In this document: one piece after another, positions 24,349-32,772 of the stretch
Layout of the letters: each line of letters opens with the position of its first letter
Numbering within the stretch: position 1 is the first letter of the stretch
NCBI RefSeq assembly: GCF_005144585.1
Contig: NZ_SSMQ01000094.1
Location: 1-39,449 of the forward strand
Length of the DNA: 39,449 nt
Direction: 5' to 3'
Source: Polyangium fumosum
GTDB lineage: Bacteria; Myxococcota_A; Polyangia; Polyangiales; Polyangiaceae
Made by a program: the position numbers and the translations under genes
The notes under the pieces: model-generated
Seen by the model: only the letters and a program-made list of their open reading frames with translations
Told to the model about the DNA's origin: nothing
Databases searched by the model: none

Positions 24349-25578
24349 ATGAAAGCCGTCGTGTTTCACGGGGTCGGCGACATCCGGCTGGATGACGTCC
24401 GCGAGCCGAAGATCAAAGAGCCGACGGACGCGATCGTGCGCCTGACGGCGAGCGCGATCTGCGGGACCGATCTGCACTTCGTCCGCGGGACCATGTCCGG
24501 GATGAAGCCGGGCACGATCCTCGGGCACGAGGGGGTCGGGGTCGTCGAGGAGCTCGGCAAAGACGTGCGCAACCTGCGGAAGGGCGACCGCGTCGTCGTC
24601 GCCTCGACCATCGCCTGCGGCACCTGCTCGTATTGCCGAGCCGGCTACCAATCGCAGTGCGACAAGAACCCGAATGGCAAGCAGGCGGGGACGGCCTTCT
24701 TCGGCGGGCCCATCCAGACCGGCCCGTTCGACGGGCTCCAGGCCGAGTTTGCCCGCGTCCCCTTCGCGCACGTGGGCCTCGTGAAGCTGCCCGACGGCGT
24801 GAGCGACGATCAGGCGATCCTGCTCTCGGACATCTTCCCGACGGGGTATTTCGGGGCGGAGATCGCCGAGATCACGCCGGGCGACACCGTGGCCGTGTTC
24901 GGCTGCGGGCCCGTGGGCCTCTTCGCGATCGTGAGCGCGCAGATGCTCGGCGCGGATCGGGTCCTCGCGATCGACACCGTTCCCTCGCGCCTCGACATGG
25001 CGCGGGCGCTCGGCGCGGAGGTCATCGATTACAACGAGGAGGACCCGATCGAGACGATCCAGCGCCTCACCGACGGGATCGGCGTGGACCGCGCGATCGA
25101 CGCCGTCGGCGTCGACGCGAACCGCCCGCACGCCGGGCCGGCGAAGGTCAGCCGCGAGGAGAAAAAAGAGGCCGAGCGAATGATCGAGCAGGTGGCGCCG
25201 CGGACGAACGAGGACGGCGACAACTGGCACCCGGGGGATGCCCCGTCGCAGGCGCTCACCTGGGCCGTGGAGGCGCTCGCGAAGGCCGGGACGTTGTCCA
25301 TCATCGGCGTGTATCCGCCGCAGATGAAATGGTTCCCGATCGGCATCGCCATGTCGCGAAACCTCACGGTGAACATGGGCAACTGCCCGCACCGCCGGTT
25401 CATCCCGAAGCTGCTCGACCTCGTCGCGAGCGGCGTCGTGGATCCCACGAAGATCCTCACGAACCGGGAGCCGCTCGTCTCGGTGATCGACGCCTACAAG
25501 GCATTCGATCGGCGCATGCCGGGCTGGGTCAAGGTCGAGCTCGCGCCGGCCTCCGCCCCTGCGAAAAAGGCGGCCTGA
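24349..25578 (+). CDS. zinc-dependent alcohol dehydrogenase (MDR family)
   Basis: A 409-residue medium-chain dehydrogenase. The catalytic zinc ligands are C38 (SAICGTDLHF) and H60/E61 (GHEG). The structural zinc site is C90, C93, C96 and C104. The Rossmann NAD(P) loop is GCGPVG near 185-190, followed by the acidic residue of AIDT that favours NAD. A roughly 50-residue charged insertion (near 255-305, EEKKEAERMIEQ) and the overall length resemble the glutathione-independent formaldehyde dehydrogenase branch and its uncharacterised relatives. It would oxidise an alcohol or aldehyde in the cytoplasm. The ATG at 24349 is preceded by GAGGGGG. The last 85 bases overlap the convergent HTTM gene, and a Lys/Ala-rich tail extends beyond the usual C-terminus. 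Confidence 0.93.
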   Translation: MKAVVFHGVGDIRLDDVREPKIKEPTDAIVRLTASAICGTDLHFVRGTMSGMKPGTILGHEGVGVVEELGKDVRNLRKGDRVVVASTIACGTCSYCRAGYQSQCDKNPNGKQAGTAFFGGPIQTGPFDGLQAEFARVPFAHVGLVKLPDGVSDDQAILLSDIFPTGYFGAEIAEITPGDTVAVFGCGPVGLFAIVSAQMLGADRVLAIDTVPSRLDMARALGAEVIDYNEEDPIETIQRLTDGIGVDRAIDAVGVDANRPHAGPAKVSREEKKEAERMIEQVAPRTNEDGDNWHPGDAPSQALTWAVEALAKAGTLSIIGVYPPQMKWFPIGIAMSRNLTVNMGNCPHRRFIPKLLDLVASGVVDPTKILTNREPLVSVIDAYKAFDRRMPGWVKVELAPASAPAKKAA

Positions 25579-26492
25579 TCGGGGCGCGGCTCGGGGGAGA
25601 CGCCGAAGAGCGCGAAGTTCAGCACGAACATGATCGCGCCGAAGAAGTGGAGGCCGAGGAAGACGGCGATCCCGACGTGAAGCGCGAGGATCGCCGCGAG
25701 CCACAACCTCCGCGTGCGCCGCGGCCAGATGAACACGCAATACCCGAGCTCGACGACGAGCGTGCCGACGCAGGCGAGCTGCGAGATCGCGGGATAAAAC
25801 GCGAGCCACGACATGTCGAATTGCTTGCAATCCGGGAACGAGAGCGCCCGGAAGAGGAGCTCTCCGTCCCACCAGTCGATGCCGGAGGCCTTCTCGATGC
25901 CGCTGGCGAGGTACGAGATGGCCATGTGAATCTGCATCACGCGCAGCCCGAACCGCGCCGTCGATGTGGACGCGGACGCCGGACGGAAGAGCGTCGCGTC
26001 GAGCGAGATCGCGCGGCCGGCGGGGACCCATATCAGGTAAAAAAGAAAAATGTGGGCGTACTTGTCCACCCCGTAGCCCAGCGGATCGGCGCTGAGCATG
26101 AAGGTCCAGTGGAGGAACCACGCGACCCCGGCGGCGAGCCGCGTGCCCAGGCCAACGGCGAGCAGGGCGAGGGCCGCGACGTAGGCGGCGCCGAGGACAC
26201 GAATGCCGCCCGCTTCGCCGAGCCCGAGCCAGGAGAGCCCTGCGAGCAGGTCGTGGACGCGCGGCCCGAACGACGCGCTCGAGGCGTTGCCGATGCCCTG
26301 GAACAGGCCGTCGCGCGAGAACCAATCGACGACCTCGGGGCGAAGCGTGGCGGCCTGCACGAGCAGCACGAGGGCGAGGCCGATGCGCAAGACCGCGAGC
26401 GGCCGCGCCGTGGCCGGGGCGAACAAGAAGGCGTCGACGGCGCCGCGCACGCGTGCCTTCACAGCGAGCTCATCCAGGATCGACCGTTCCAT
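25494..26492 (-). CDS. HTTM domain membrane protein
   Basis: A 332-residue polytopic membrane protein with about seven or eight helices. ARPLAVLRIGLALVLLVQAA, then DWFSRDGLF, GVDKYAHIFLFYLIWVP and QIHMAISYLASGIEKASGID followed by WWDG are typical of the HTTM domain (horizontally transferred transmembrane, related to the membrane part of vitamin K gamma-carboxylase). The conserved 'GVDK' and 'Y--SGIEK' segments are intact. Biochemical function in bacteria is largely unknown. ATG at 26492 has AGGGGGA at good distance; a GTG at 26510 would overlap the upstream stop (GTGA) and is a real alternative. It lies just downstream of the 165-residue gene, the usual pairing for this family, and its 3' end runs into the alcohol dehydrogenase gene. 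Confidence 0.88.
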   Translation of the reverse strand: MERSILDELAVKARVRGAVDAFLFAPATARPLAVLRIGLALVLLVQAATLRPEVVDWFSRDGLFQGIGNASSASFGPRVHDLLAGLSWLGLGEAGGIRVLGAAYVAALALLAVGLGTRLAAGVAWFLHWTFMLSADPLGYGVDKYAHIFLFYLIWVPAGRAISLDATLFRPASASTSTARFGLRVMQIHMAISYLASGIEKASGIDWWDGELLFRALSFPDCKQFDMSWLAFYPAISQLACVGTLVVELGYCVFIWPRRTRRLWLAAILALHVGIAVFLGLHFFGAIMFVLNFALFGVSPEPRPDQAAFFAGAEAGASSTLTQPGMRRSNAL

Positions 26493-26506
26493 GATGTCCC
26501 CCTGTC

Positions 26507-27004
26507 TCACCGAGATCCGCGCTTGAATTTCGCCTGGTAGACCGGCGTCACGCGCGGCGTGCGCCCGTTTCTGTGCTCCTCCATCGAGACCGATTCGAAG
26601 TCTTCGGCGCGCACGACGACCTCACGCGCCTCCGGGTTCCGGGTGAACATCCTCGCGGCGAGCGCGGTGGCGAGGGCGCGCCGGCGCTCGGAATCGTCAT
26701 ACTGGAACTCGGCCGCGACATGGGAGAGGCGGAGGTCGACCTCGCGGCTCCCGCCCGTTTCGAGGGTGGTCGTCGTTTTGCGTCCCTCGTGATCGATCAA
26801 ATCGAAATGGAGCATGAGCTGGTCACGCGCCACGGGCGCGAAAAACCCGTACCCCGTTCCTGCACCCGAGAGGTCGCTGTAGTGCGAGAGGACGCGCCCG
26901 ATGGGCCCGACATGGAGCAAGGGCATGTCCGCGGCTCCGAGCGTCACGAAAAGCAAATGAGCGGCGGCAAGCCCGATCAGCCATCGACGCGGCACGGTGC
27001 GCAT
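26507..27004 (-). CDS. HTTM-associated membrane protein, 165 aa
   Basis: A small protein with one N-terminal membrane helix (WLIGLAAAHLLFVTLGAA) and an extracytoplasmic domain. The features HYSDLSGAGTGYGFFAPVAR and FDLIDHEGRK recur in the proteins that accompany HTTM genes ('YGFFAP...'). It begins at ATG 27004 with AAGGAG six bases upstream, and its stop overlaps a possible GTG start of the HTTM gene, so the two are co-translated. A joint role in the membrane is inferred from the pairing; no catalytic residues are recognised. Confidence 0.82.
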   Translation of the reverse strand: MRTVPRRWLIGLAAAHLLFVTLGAADMPLLHVGPIGRVLSHYSDLSGAGTGYGFFAPVARDQLMLHFDLIDHEGRKTTTTLETGGSREVDLRLSHVAAEFQYDDSERRRALATALAARMFTRNPEAREVVVRAEDFESVSMEEHRNGRTPRVTPVYQAKFKRGSR

Positions 27005-27027
27005 GGTCGACTCCTTACATCACAGCA

Positions 27028-27053
27028 CCGCCCACCGGTTTCCCGGTGGGCGG
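27028..27053. terminator. perfect hairpin between DRRY gene and HTTM operon
   Basis: An 11-bp perfect stem (CCGCCCACCGG paired with CCGGTGGGCGG) closes a four-base loop. On the minus strand, the direction of both flanking genes, the loop is GAAA, a stable GNRA tetraloop. No U-tract follows on the minus strand; on the plus strand TCTTCAT follows. It lies 35 bases after the DRRY gene stop and 24 bases before the next ATG, so it could end the DRRY transcript, protect its 3' end, or attenuate read-through into the HTTM pair. Confidence 0.7.
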
Positions 27054-27087
27054 TCTTCATGAGCTGCCTGCTCGTCCAGGATCTGCG

Positions 27088-27453
27088 TCAATCCCAGCGA
27101 CGGTAGCGACGGTCGTAGCGACGATCGTAGCGACGATCGTAGCGACGGTCGTAGCGACGATCGTAGCGACCGTCATAGCGACGGTCGTAGCGACGATCGT
27201 AGCGACGATCATAGCGACGATCGTAGCGACGGTCATAACGACGGTCCCACGGTTGGGTGCTCAGGGCATCCTCGGCTTCGTCTACGGCTTCGTCGGACTC
27301 GTTCAAGGCATCCTCGGACACGCCCACGTCTTCCGCGACGAGCTCCGGATCCGCCGGGATGTCCGCACGGGCCGCGGACGGCGCCGCGACCACGCCGAGC
27401 CCCGCACCCAACACGCCTGCCACGAGCAACGAACGAATGAAATTCTTGAGCAT
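27088..27453 (-). CDS. exported protein with DRRY tetrapeptide repeats
   Basis: A 121-residue exported protein. The signal peptide (about residues 1-30, LLVAGVLGAGLGVVAAPSAA, cleavage near ARA-DI) is followed by a 40-residue acidic segment (ELVAEDVGVSEDALNESDEA) and a C-terminal array of twelve tetrapeptides, DRRY with one DGRY, closing with RRWD. The mature protein is thus strongly two-faced: acidic N-terminal half, Arg/Tyr-rich C-terminal half. It has no cysteine and no lipobox. Such arrays can bind polyanions or self-associate, but I know no described family. AAGGGGG precedes the ATG at 27453; an upstream in-frame start at 27501 adds only non-signal residues. It is divergent from dhaK and upstream of the HTTM pair. 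Confidence 0.8.
   Translation of the reverse strand: MLKNFIRSLLVAGVLGAGLGVVAAPSAARADIPADPELVAEDVGVSEDALNESDEAVDEAEDALSTQPWDRRYDRRYDRRYDRRYDRRYDRRYDGRYDRRYDRRYDRRYDRRYDRRYRRWD
27103..27246. repeat. 12-bp coding tandem repeat, 12 copies
   Basis: Twelve contiguous 12-base units (plus strand GTAGCGACGATC and close variants) encode the DRRY repeats on the minus strand. Variation is almost confined to synonymous third positions and to one unit that reads DGRY. The array ends cleanly at a Trp codon on one side and at RRWD plus stop on the other. Confidence 0.95.
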
Positions 27454-27623
27454 GAATCCCCCTTCCTGTCCGGAACGTGCAGTCGTCACGCCGAACGGCA
27501 AGGGCCATCCGCGCGGTACGCTCGCACGAAGGTTTCGCCGTCTTCATTCTCCGCCCCCGCCTCTCTCCCGCCTCCGCCGTTTCCGCTCGCGGGCCGCTCC
27601 CCTCTTTCGGTATCCTCCGCGCG

Positions 27624-28625
27624 ATGAAGAAGCTCCTCAACGCGCCTTCCGATCTCGTGAAGGAGGCCCTGGCGGGCATGGCCCTCGCGCACCCGGGCCT
27701 CCTCCGCGTCCACGTCGACCCGGCTTTCCTCGTGCGCGCCGACGCGCCCGTGCGGGGCAAGGTCGCGGTGCTCTCCGGGGGCGGCAGCGGGCACGAGCCT
27801 TTGCATGGGGGGTTCGTCGGGCGCGGCATGCTCGACGCCGCGTGTCCCGGCGCGGTGTTCACGAGCCCCACGCCGGATCAGATCCTCGAGGCCACGCGCG
27901 CCGTCGACGGCGGGGCGGGCGTCGTCCACATCGTCAAGAACTACACCGGCGACGTCATGAATTTCGAGATGGCCGGCGAGCTCGCGCGCGACCTCGGAAT
28001 CACCACCGAGACCGTGCTCGTGAATGACGACGTGGCCGTGGAGAACAGCCTTTACACGGCGGGGCGCCGCGGCGTCGGGGCGACGGTGCTCGTCGAGAAG
28101 ATCTGCGGCGCCGCGGCCGAGGCGGGGCGCGCCTTGGCGGACGTCGCGGCCCTCGGCCGGCGCGTGAACGAGCACGGGCGCAGCATGGGGATCGCGCTCA
28201 GCCCGTGCACGGTGCCGCACGCGGGGAAACCCTCGTTCGAGCTCGGGCCGGACGAGATGGAGGTCGGGATCGGGATCCACGGCGAGCCCGGTCGAAGGCG
28301 CGCGAAGCTCGAACCCGCCGATCGCATCACGGAGATGCTGATGCATCCGATCCTCGACGATCTCCCGTTCCAGGCTGGAAAAGACGTGCTCCTCTTCGTC
28401 AATGGCCTCGGCGCGACGCCGCTCCTCGAGCTGTACGTGGTGTTCCGCAAGGCGCACGAGATCGCGGCGGCGCGGGGCCTGCGGGTCGTGCGGAGCCTCG
28501 TCGGGCCGTACATCACCTCGCTCGAAATGGCGGGCGTGTCCATCACCCTCCTCCAGGTCGACGAGGAGATGGTCCGGTATTGGGACGCGCCCGTGCACAC
28601 GGCGGCGCTGCGCTGGGGGGTGTGA
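27624..28625 (+). CDS. dhaK: PTS-type dihydroxyacetone kinase, subunit DhaK
   Basis: A 333-residue substrate-binding subunit. [15 protein letters not shown] at about 52-66 forms the dihydroxyacetone pocket, and H219 in GIGIHGEPG is the residue that binds the ketone covalently as a hemiaminal. [13 protein letters not shown] and LVNDDV are further family motifs, and the length is close to the usual 330-356. It presents dihydroxyacetone to the ADP cofactor of DhaL for phosphorylation to DHAP, in the cytoplasm. The ATG at 27624 starts at the family N-terminus ([20 protein letters not shown]). It is the first gene of dhaK-dhaL-dhaM; dhaL begins one base after its stop. No glycerol dehydrogenase or DhaR-type regulator lies next to it. 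Confidence 0.96.
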   Translation: MKKLLNAPSDLVKEALAGMALAHPGLLRVHVDPAFLVRADAPVRGKVAVLSGGGSGHEPLHGGFVGRGMLDAACPGAVFTSPTPDQILEATRAVDGGAGVVHIVKNYTGDVMNFEMAGELARDLGITTETVLVNDDVAVENSLYTAGRRGVGATVLVEKICGAAAEAGRALADVAALGRRVNEHGRSMGIALSPCTVPHAGKPSFELGPDEMEVGIGIHGEPGRRRAKLEPADRITEMLMHPILDDLPFQAGKDVLLFVNGLGATPLLELYVVFRKAHEIAAARGLRVVRSLVGPYITSLEMAGVSITLLQVDEEMVRYWDAPVHTAALRWGV

Positions 28626-28626
28626 C

Positions 28627-29262
28627 ATGGAGAGCGGAATCTTGAACGCGGACACCGTGGTCCAGTGGATCGAGCGCGCGGCCGAGGTGATCGAGGAAAA
28701 CGAGAAAACGCTGACCGAACTCGACGCGGCCATCGGCGACAGTGATCACGGGGCGAACATGGCGCGTGGCTTCTCGGCCGTGCGCGGCAAGCTCGCGGAG
28801 TTTCCCCGCGACGACATCGGCGCAATCCTGAAAATGGTGGGCATGACGTTGCTCTCGACCGTCGGAGGCGCGAGCGGGCCGCTCTACGGGACCTTGTTCC
28901 TGGAAGCGGCGAAAATCTCGGCGGGGAAACCGGAGATCGATCGCGTGGTGATCCTGCAATCGCTCGCGGCCGGGCTCGCGGGGATCCAGAAGCGCGGCAA
29001 AGCCGAGCCGCTCGACAAGACGATGGTCGACGCGCTGGGGCCGGCGATCCGGGCCTTCGAGGGCGCGGAGGGGGTCTCGCTCGCCGAAGCGCTCGCGCAG
29101 GCGGCCGAGGCGGCGCGGCTGGGCGCGGAGGCGACGATTCCGCTCGTGGCGCGCAAAGGACGGGCGAGTTATCTCGGGGAGCGAAGCGCGGGCCATCAGG
29201 ATCCGGGCGCCACGTCGATGTGGCTCCTGCTCCAGAGCCTCGCCGAGGCGGGAGCGGAATGA
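28627..29262 (+). CDS. dhaL: PTS-type dihydroxyacetone kinase, ADP subunit DhaL
   Basis: A 211-residue subunit that carries a permanently bound ADP, rephosphorylated by DhaM. The Mg/nucleotide-binding motif AAIGDSDHGANMARG (near 34-48) is complete, as are GGASGPLYGTLF and the C-terminal QDPGATSMWLLL. These are the hallmarks of DhaL and of the C-terminal domain of ATP-dependent Dha kinases. The length matches the separate subunit of the PTS system. The ATG follows the dhaK stop at once, and its stop overlaps the dhaM start in an ATGA junction (29259-29262), so all three proteins are made from one message. Confidence 0.96.
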   Translation: MESGILNADTVVQWIERAAEVIEENEKTLTELDAAIGDSDHGANMARGFSAVRGKLAEFPRDDIGAILKMVGMTLLSTVGGASGPLYGTLFLEAAKISAGKPEIDRVVILQSLAAGLAGIQKRGKAEPLDKTMVDALGPAIRAFEGAEGVSLAEALAQAAEAARLGAEATIPLVARKGRASYLGERSAGHQDPGATSMWLLLQSLAEAGAE

Positions 29263-31637
29263 GCAAAACGACGGTCGGGCTCGTCCTCGTCTCCCATAGC
29301 CGCGCGCTCGCCGAGGCCACGCGCGCGCTCGCGACGCAGATGACGGGCGATGCAGTGGTCGTCGAATGCGCGGCCGGGGTCGGCGAGGCGGGCGAGGCGC
29401 TCGGCACCGACGCCATGGCCATCGTGGCGGCGCTCGAACGCGCGGCCGGCGCGAGGGGCGTGGTCGTCTTGATGGATCTCGGCAGCGCCCTCTTGAGCGC
29501 CGAGACCGCGCTCGATCTCGTGGATGTGTCGATTGCGGCGAAGACGCGGCTCTCGGCCGGGCCCTTCGTCGAAGGCGCCGTGGCCGCGGCCGTGCGCGCG
29601 GCGGGCGGCGGGACGCTCGACGAGGTCGCGGCCGAGGCACGACGAGGGCTCGTGGCCAAGGAGGAGCAGCTCGGGGAGGCCATGCCCGCCCCCGCGCCCG
29701 CGTCGGTCGAAGAGAGCACGGAAAACGTGTTTTTGGAGGACGCCGTCCTCGGGGACGAGCACGGCCTGCATGCGCGCCCCGCGGCGCGGCTCGTGTCCTC
29801 GGCCGCCCAGTTCGACGCGAAGGTCGCGATCGAAAATCGAACGAATGGAAAGGGACCGCGCGCGGCGGACAGCATCATCCTCCTCGCGGGGCTCCAGGCG
29901 CGGCGGGGGGATGTTTTGCGCATCGCCGCCTCGGGGCGCCAGGCGGAGGCCGCCGTCCGCGCCCTTGCCGCCCTCGTGCGCACGTTCGGCGCGACGCCCG
30001 ATGCGCCCCCGCTGCCGCCCCCCGAAACGACCACGAACGAGCGCGGGATCCCCATTGCGCCCGGTGTTGCCGTGGGGCCGTGTGTCCGCCTGGAACGAGC
30101 CGAGATCCGTTTCTCGCATGCCTTCCCCAAAGATCCCCCCGCGGAGCTCGGTCGGCTCACGGCCGCGCTCGACGAGGTCGAGGCGGAGATCCGCGGCGCG
30201 TTTGGCCGAGACGACATGGCGACCCTGCACGCCACGTTGCTCCGGGATCCCGTCATCCTGCAGGCGGCCCGTGAGCTCATCACGAACCAGCACCAGCATG
30301 CCGCCGCGGCTTTCCACGAGGGCATCGAGCGCGCGGCCCTGGCCCTCGCGAACGCGGACGACCCTTACATGCGCGCTCGTATCGCCGACCTGCGCGACGT
30401 CGAGCTCGCCGTCTTGCGCGCGCTCGGCGCCGCGCCGGCGGCCGTCCTGCCCGAAGGCCCGCCGGCCCTCCTCCTCGCCGACGAGCTCTTGCCGAGTGAA
30501 GCCGCGCGCCTCGACCCCACGCGTGTACTCGGCGTCGTCGACCTGCGCGGCGGCCCGACCTCCCACGCCGCGATCCTCCTGCGCGGCGCCGGCATTCCCG
30601 CGGTCTTCGGAGCCGCCTCGATGCTGAAGAATCTGCCCGCATCCCCTGCCCGCCTTGGCCTCGATGGTTCGACCGGCGAGGTGTGGGTCGATCCACCCCC
30701 GGACCTCACGGCCGATCTCGAACGCCGCCGCGCCGAAGAACGGGCCGCGCGGCGCTCCGTGGCGGCCCTTCAAGGCAAGGTCCCCCTTCCCTCCGGCCCG
30801 ACCGTCGAGCTTTGGGCCAATGCCGCGAGCGCGCTGGAGGCGCGCGCCGCCAAGGAAGCAGGCGCCTTCGGGATCGGCCTTTTGCGTACGGAAATGTTCT
30901 TCCTCGACCGCGGCGACGCGCCCGGCGAGGACGAACAAGCGGACCTGTATGCCGAGGTCCTCGCCGCCTTCCCCGGCGCGCCCGTCGTGATTCGTACGCT
31001 CGACGCGGGCGGGGACAAGCGTTTGCCCTGGCTGCACGTTCCCCCCGAAGAAAACCCTTACCTCGGCCTCCGCGGCATTCGCCTCTCCCTCGATCGGCCC
31101 GACCTCTTGGAGACGCAGCTCCGCGCGATCCTCCGCGCCGGCCGGGGCCGGGACGTGCGGGTCATGCTCCCGATGGTATCGACGGCGACCGAAATCGAGG
31201 CCACGAAGGCGGCCCTCGCGCGCGCCGCGCGGACGCTCGACGCCGCGGGAAAGCCGTACCTCTGGCCCGTCCCGCTGGGCATCATGGTGGAGGTGCCGGC
31301 GGCGGCGCTGCTCGCGGATCGGCTCGCGCCGCATGTCGATTTCTTCAGCATCGGGACGAACGATCTCACGCAATACACGCTCGCGGCGGAGCGAGGCCAT
31401 CCGAGGCTCGCGGCGCTCGCGGACGCGGGACATCCGGCGGTGCTGGACCTCGTGGATCGTGTGTCGAAAGCGGGCCAGGCCGCAGGGCGCGCCGTCTCCG
31501 TCTGCGGCGAGGCAGCGGCGGATCCAAAACTCGCGGCGACGTTCGTCGGGCTCGGGATCACGCGCCTCAGCATGGGCCCGGCGGCCATCGCCCGCGTCGC
31601 CGCGGCGCTCGTCGCGGGCGCCGCCGAGATCGGGTAG
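29259..31637 (+). CDS. dhaM: DhaM phosphotransferase: EIIA-HPr-full Enzyme I fusion
   Basis: A 792-residue multiphosphoryl carrier. An EIIA(Man)-like domain (about 1-130) has active H13 in VLVSHSRALAE. An HPr domain (about 155-240) has H171 in EHGLHARPAARLV. Enzyme I fills the rest, from GIPIAPGVAVGPC (about 265) to the end: H436 in GGPTSHAAILLRGAGIPAVF is the phospho-His, and the PEP-binding barrel is complete (LLRTEMFFLDR, IGTNDLTQYTLAAERG, VSVCGEAAADP). The E. coli DhaM keeps only part of Enzyme I; here one chain should take phosphate from PEP and pass it Enzyme I to HPr to EIIA to DhaL. The start overlaps the dhaL stop. The operon probably ends here or includes the DUF4241 gene 11 bases downstream. 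Confidence 0.95.
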   Translation: MSKTTVGLVLVSHSRALAEATRALATQMTGDAVVVECAAGVGEAGEALGTDAMAIVAALERAAGARGVVVLMDLGSALLSAETALDLVDVSIAAKTRLSAGPFVEGAVAAAVRAAGGGTLDEVAAEARRGLVAKEEQLGEAMPAPAPASVEESTENVFLEDAVLGDEHGLHARPAARLVSSAAQFDAKVAIENRTNGKGPRAADSIILLAGLQARRGDVLRIAASGRQAEAAVRALAALVRTFGATPDAPPLPPPETTTNERGIPIAPGVAVGPCVRLERAEIRFSHAFPKDPPAELGRLTAALDEVEAEIRGAFGRDDMATLHATLLRDPVILQAARELITNQHQHAAAAFHEGIERAALALANADDPYMRARIADLRDVELAVLRALGAAPAAVLPEGPPALLLADELLPSEAARLDPTRVLGVVDLRGGPTSHAAILLRGAGIPAVFGAASMLKNLPASPARLGLDGSTGEVWVDPPPDLTADLERRRAEERAARRSVAALQGKVPLPSGPTVELWANAASALEARAAKEAGAFGIGLLRTEMFFLDRGDAPGEDEQADLYAEVLAAFPGAPVVIRTLDAGGDKRLPWLHVPPEENPYLGLRGIRLSLDRPDLLETQLRAILRAGRGRDVRVMLPMVSTATEIEATKAALARAARTLDAAGKPYLWPVPLGIMVEVPAAALLADRLAPHVDFFSIGTNDLTQYTLAAERGHPRLAALADAGHPAVLDLVDRVSKAGQAAGRAVSVCGEAAADPKLAATFVGLGITRLSMGPAAIARVAAALVAGAAEIG

Positions 31638-31648
31638 GGTCTCGCGTG

Positions 31649-32746
31649 ATGAACGCCCCCGGCTACGCGCTCCCCCGCTCGTTCCTCCCGATTCGCAACG
31701 CCCACCTCGCCGGCAAGAAGGCCGCCGGCGTGAAGGAGGTCGTTCCCGCCGGCGAGATCGTGATCACCACGGGGCGCCTCGTGGCCTGCGATCCCCTGAT
31801 GCAGCCCGAGCGGCCCCCCTTCGAGCGCCTCCTCGCGCCGGGGAAATACCCCGTTCATCTCTTCGTCGCGAAAGAGGGGTCGGTGATCGGATTCGCCGAG
31901 ATCCGACTGCGGAAAACGACCATCGACCATTTCGAGCTCGCCACGATCGCCGGGCAAGATGCAGCAGACCTGCGCGAGGGCCAGTTCTTCGGGTATCCCG
32001 TCGACGCGGGGCTCGGCTGCTTCGCCGACGAAGCCGCCCTGCGTCACCTCCGCGACGCGGACGCCGCGCGCCGGAAGGCGGAGGGCCCCTCCTATGGGAG
32101 CTATTACGACGTCGTGAGCCCCGAGCTTCGCGCGAATGGAGGCCGGTGGGTGGCGCATCGGCCCCAAGGGAGCACGAGCGAAAGCGTGATGATCTTCCGC
32201 TCCGGCGACGGCGACGGGACGTATGCGACCTACTTCGGCCTCGACGCCGACGGCGAGGTGGCGTGTGTCGTCACGAGCTTCAACGTCTTCGCGGAGCCGG
32301 TCTCCCCGGAGCGCAAGCTGCAAAATGTCACCGAAATCTTCGCGCCGTTCGTGGCCGCCATCGAGCGGGACATCGGCGCCTTCCTGCAATCAAAGGGGTT
32401 TTCGCGGCCGAATGCGGCGTACAAGGTGAAGTCGGACGGGGGCGAGCTTGATCTCACCTACACGCGCGACGGGCTCGCCTTCCAGGTGCGCACCACGGCG
32501 CTGTATCGGTCGGTCTTGGACGCCCATTTTCGCTGGACGCGCGGGCGCGCCTCCCTCGACGTGGGCAACGAGCACCACAAGGCGGGTGTCGCGCTGGCTC
32601 TGCCGAGCGCCCTCGCCATCGGCGATGCGGCAGCCTATACATTCGCCGCGAAGATCGGGGCCTCGTACACGGCGCACTGGGACGTGCTCGAGCCGGCGGT
32701 GCTGGGGTACCTGCCGATCAAGGCGCCCAAAGCAAGCAAGCGATGA
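31649..32746 (+). CDS. DUF4241 domain protein
   Basis: A 365-residue cytoplasmic protein. Residues about 30-210 carry the DUF4241 pattern: GRLVACDP, GKYPVHLFVA, FFGYPVDAGLGCFADEAAL, SYYDVV, FRSGDGDGTYATYFGLDADG and VACVVTSFNVF. The C-terminal 130 residues (GAFLQSKGFSRPNAAYKVKS, then a beta-rich stretch ending LGYLPIKA) are an added domain I do not recognise. The DUF4241 family has no established biochemical role; members occur as stand-alone genes and in toxin-immunity surroundings. It starts 11 bases after dhaM and may be read through from that operon, although nothing ties it functionally to dihydroxyacetone. Its stop lies 27 bases from the convergent lipoprotein stop. Confidence 0.85.
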   Translation: MNAPGYALPRSFLPIRNAHLAGKKAAGVKEVVPAGEIVITTGRLVACDPLMQPERPPFERLLAPGKYPVHLFVAKEGSVIGFAEIRLRKTTIDHFELATIAGQDAADLREGQFFGYPVDAGLGCFADEAALRHLRDADAARRKAEGPSYGSYYDVVSPELRANGGRWVAHRPQGSTSESVMIFRSGDGDGTYATYFGLDADGEVACVVTSFNVFAEPVSPERKLQNVTEIFAPFVAAIERDIGAFLQSKGFSRPNAAYKVKSDGGELDLTYTRDGLAFQVRTTALYRSVLDAHFRWTRGRASLDVGNEHHKAGVALALPSALAIGDAAAYTFAAKIGASYTAHWDVLEPAVLGYLPIKAPKASKR

Positions 32747-32772
32747 CCGCCAGGCTTCGGGAGACGATCGAC

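Noticed and set aside
27103-27246. CRISPR or non-coding satellite.
   Set aside because: The 12-base units are contiguous and in frame within an exported protein with a good ribosome site and signal peptide.
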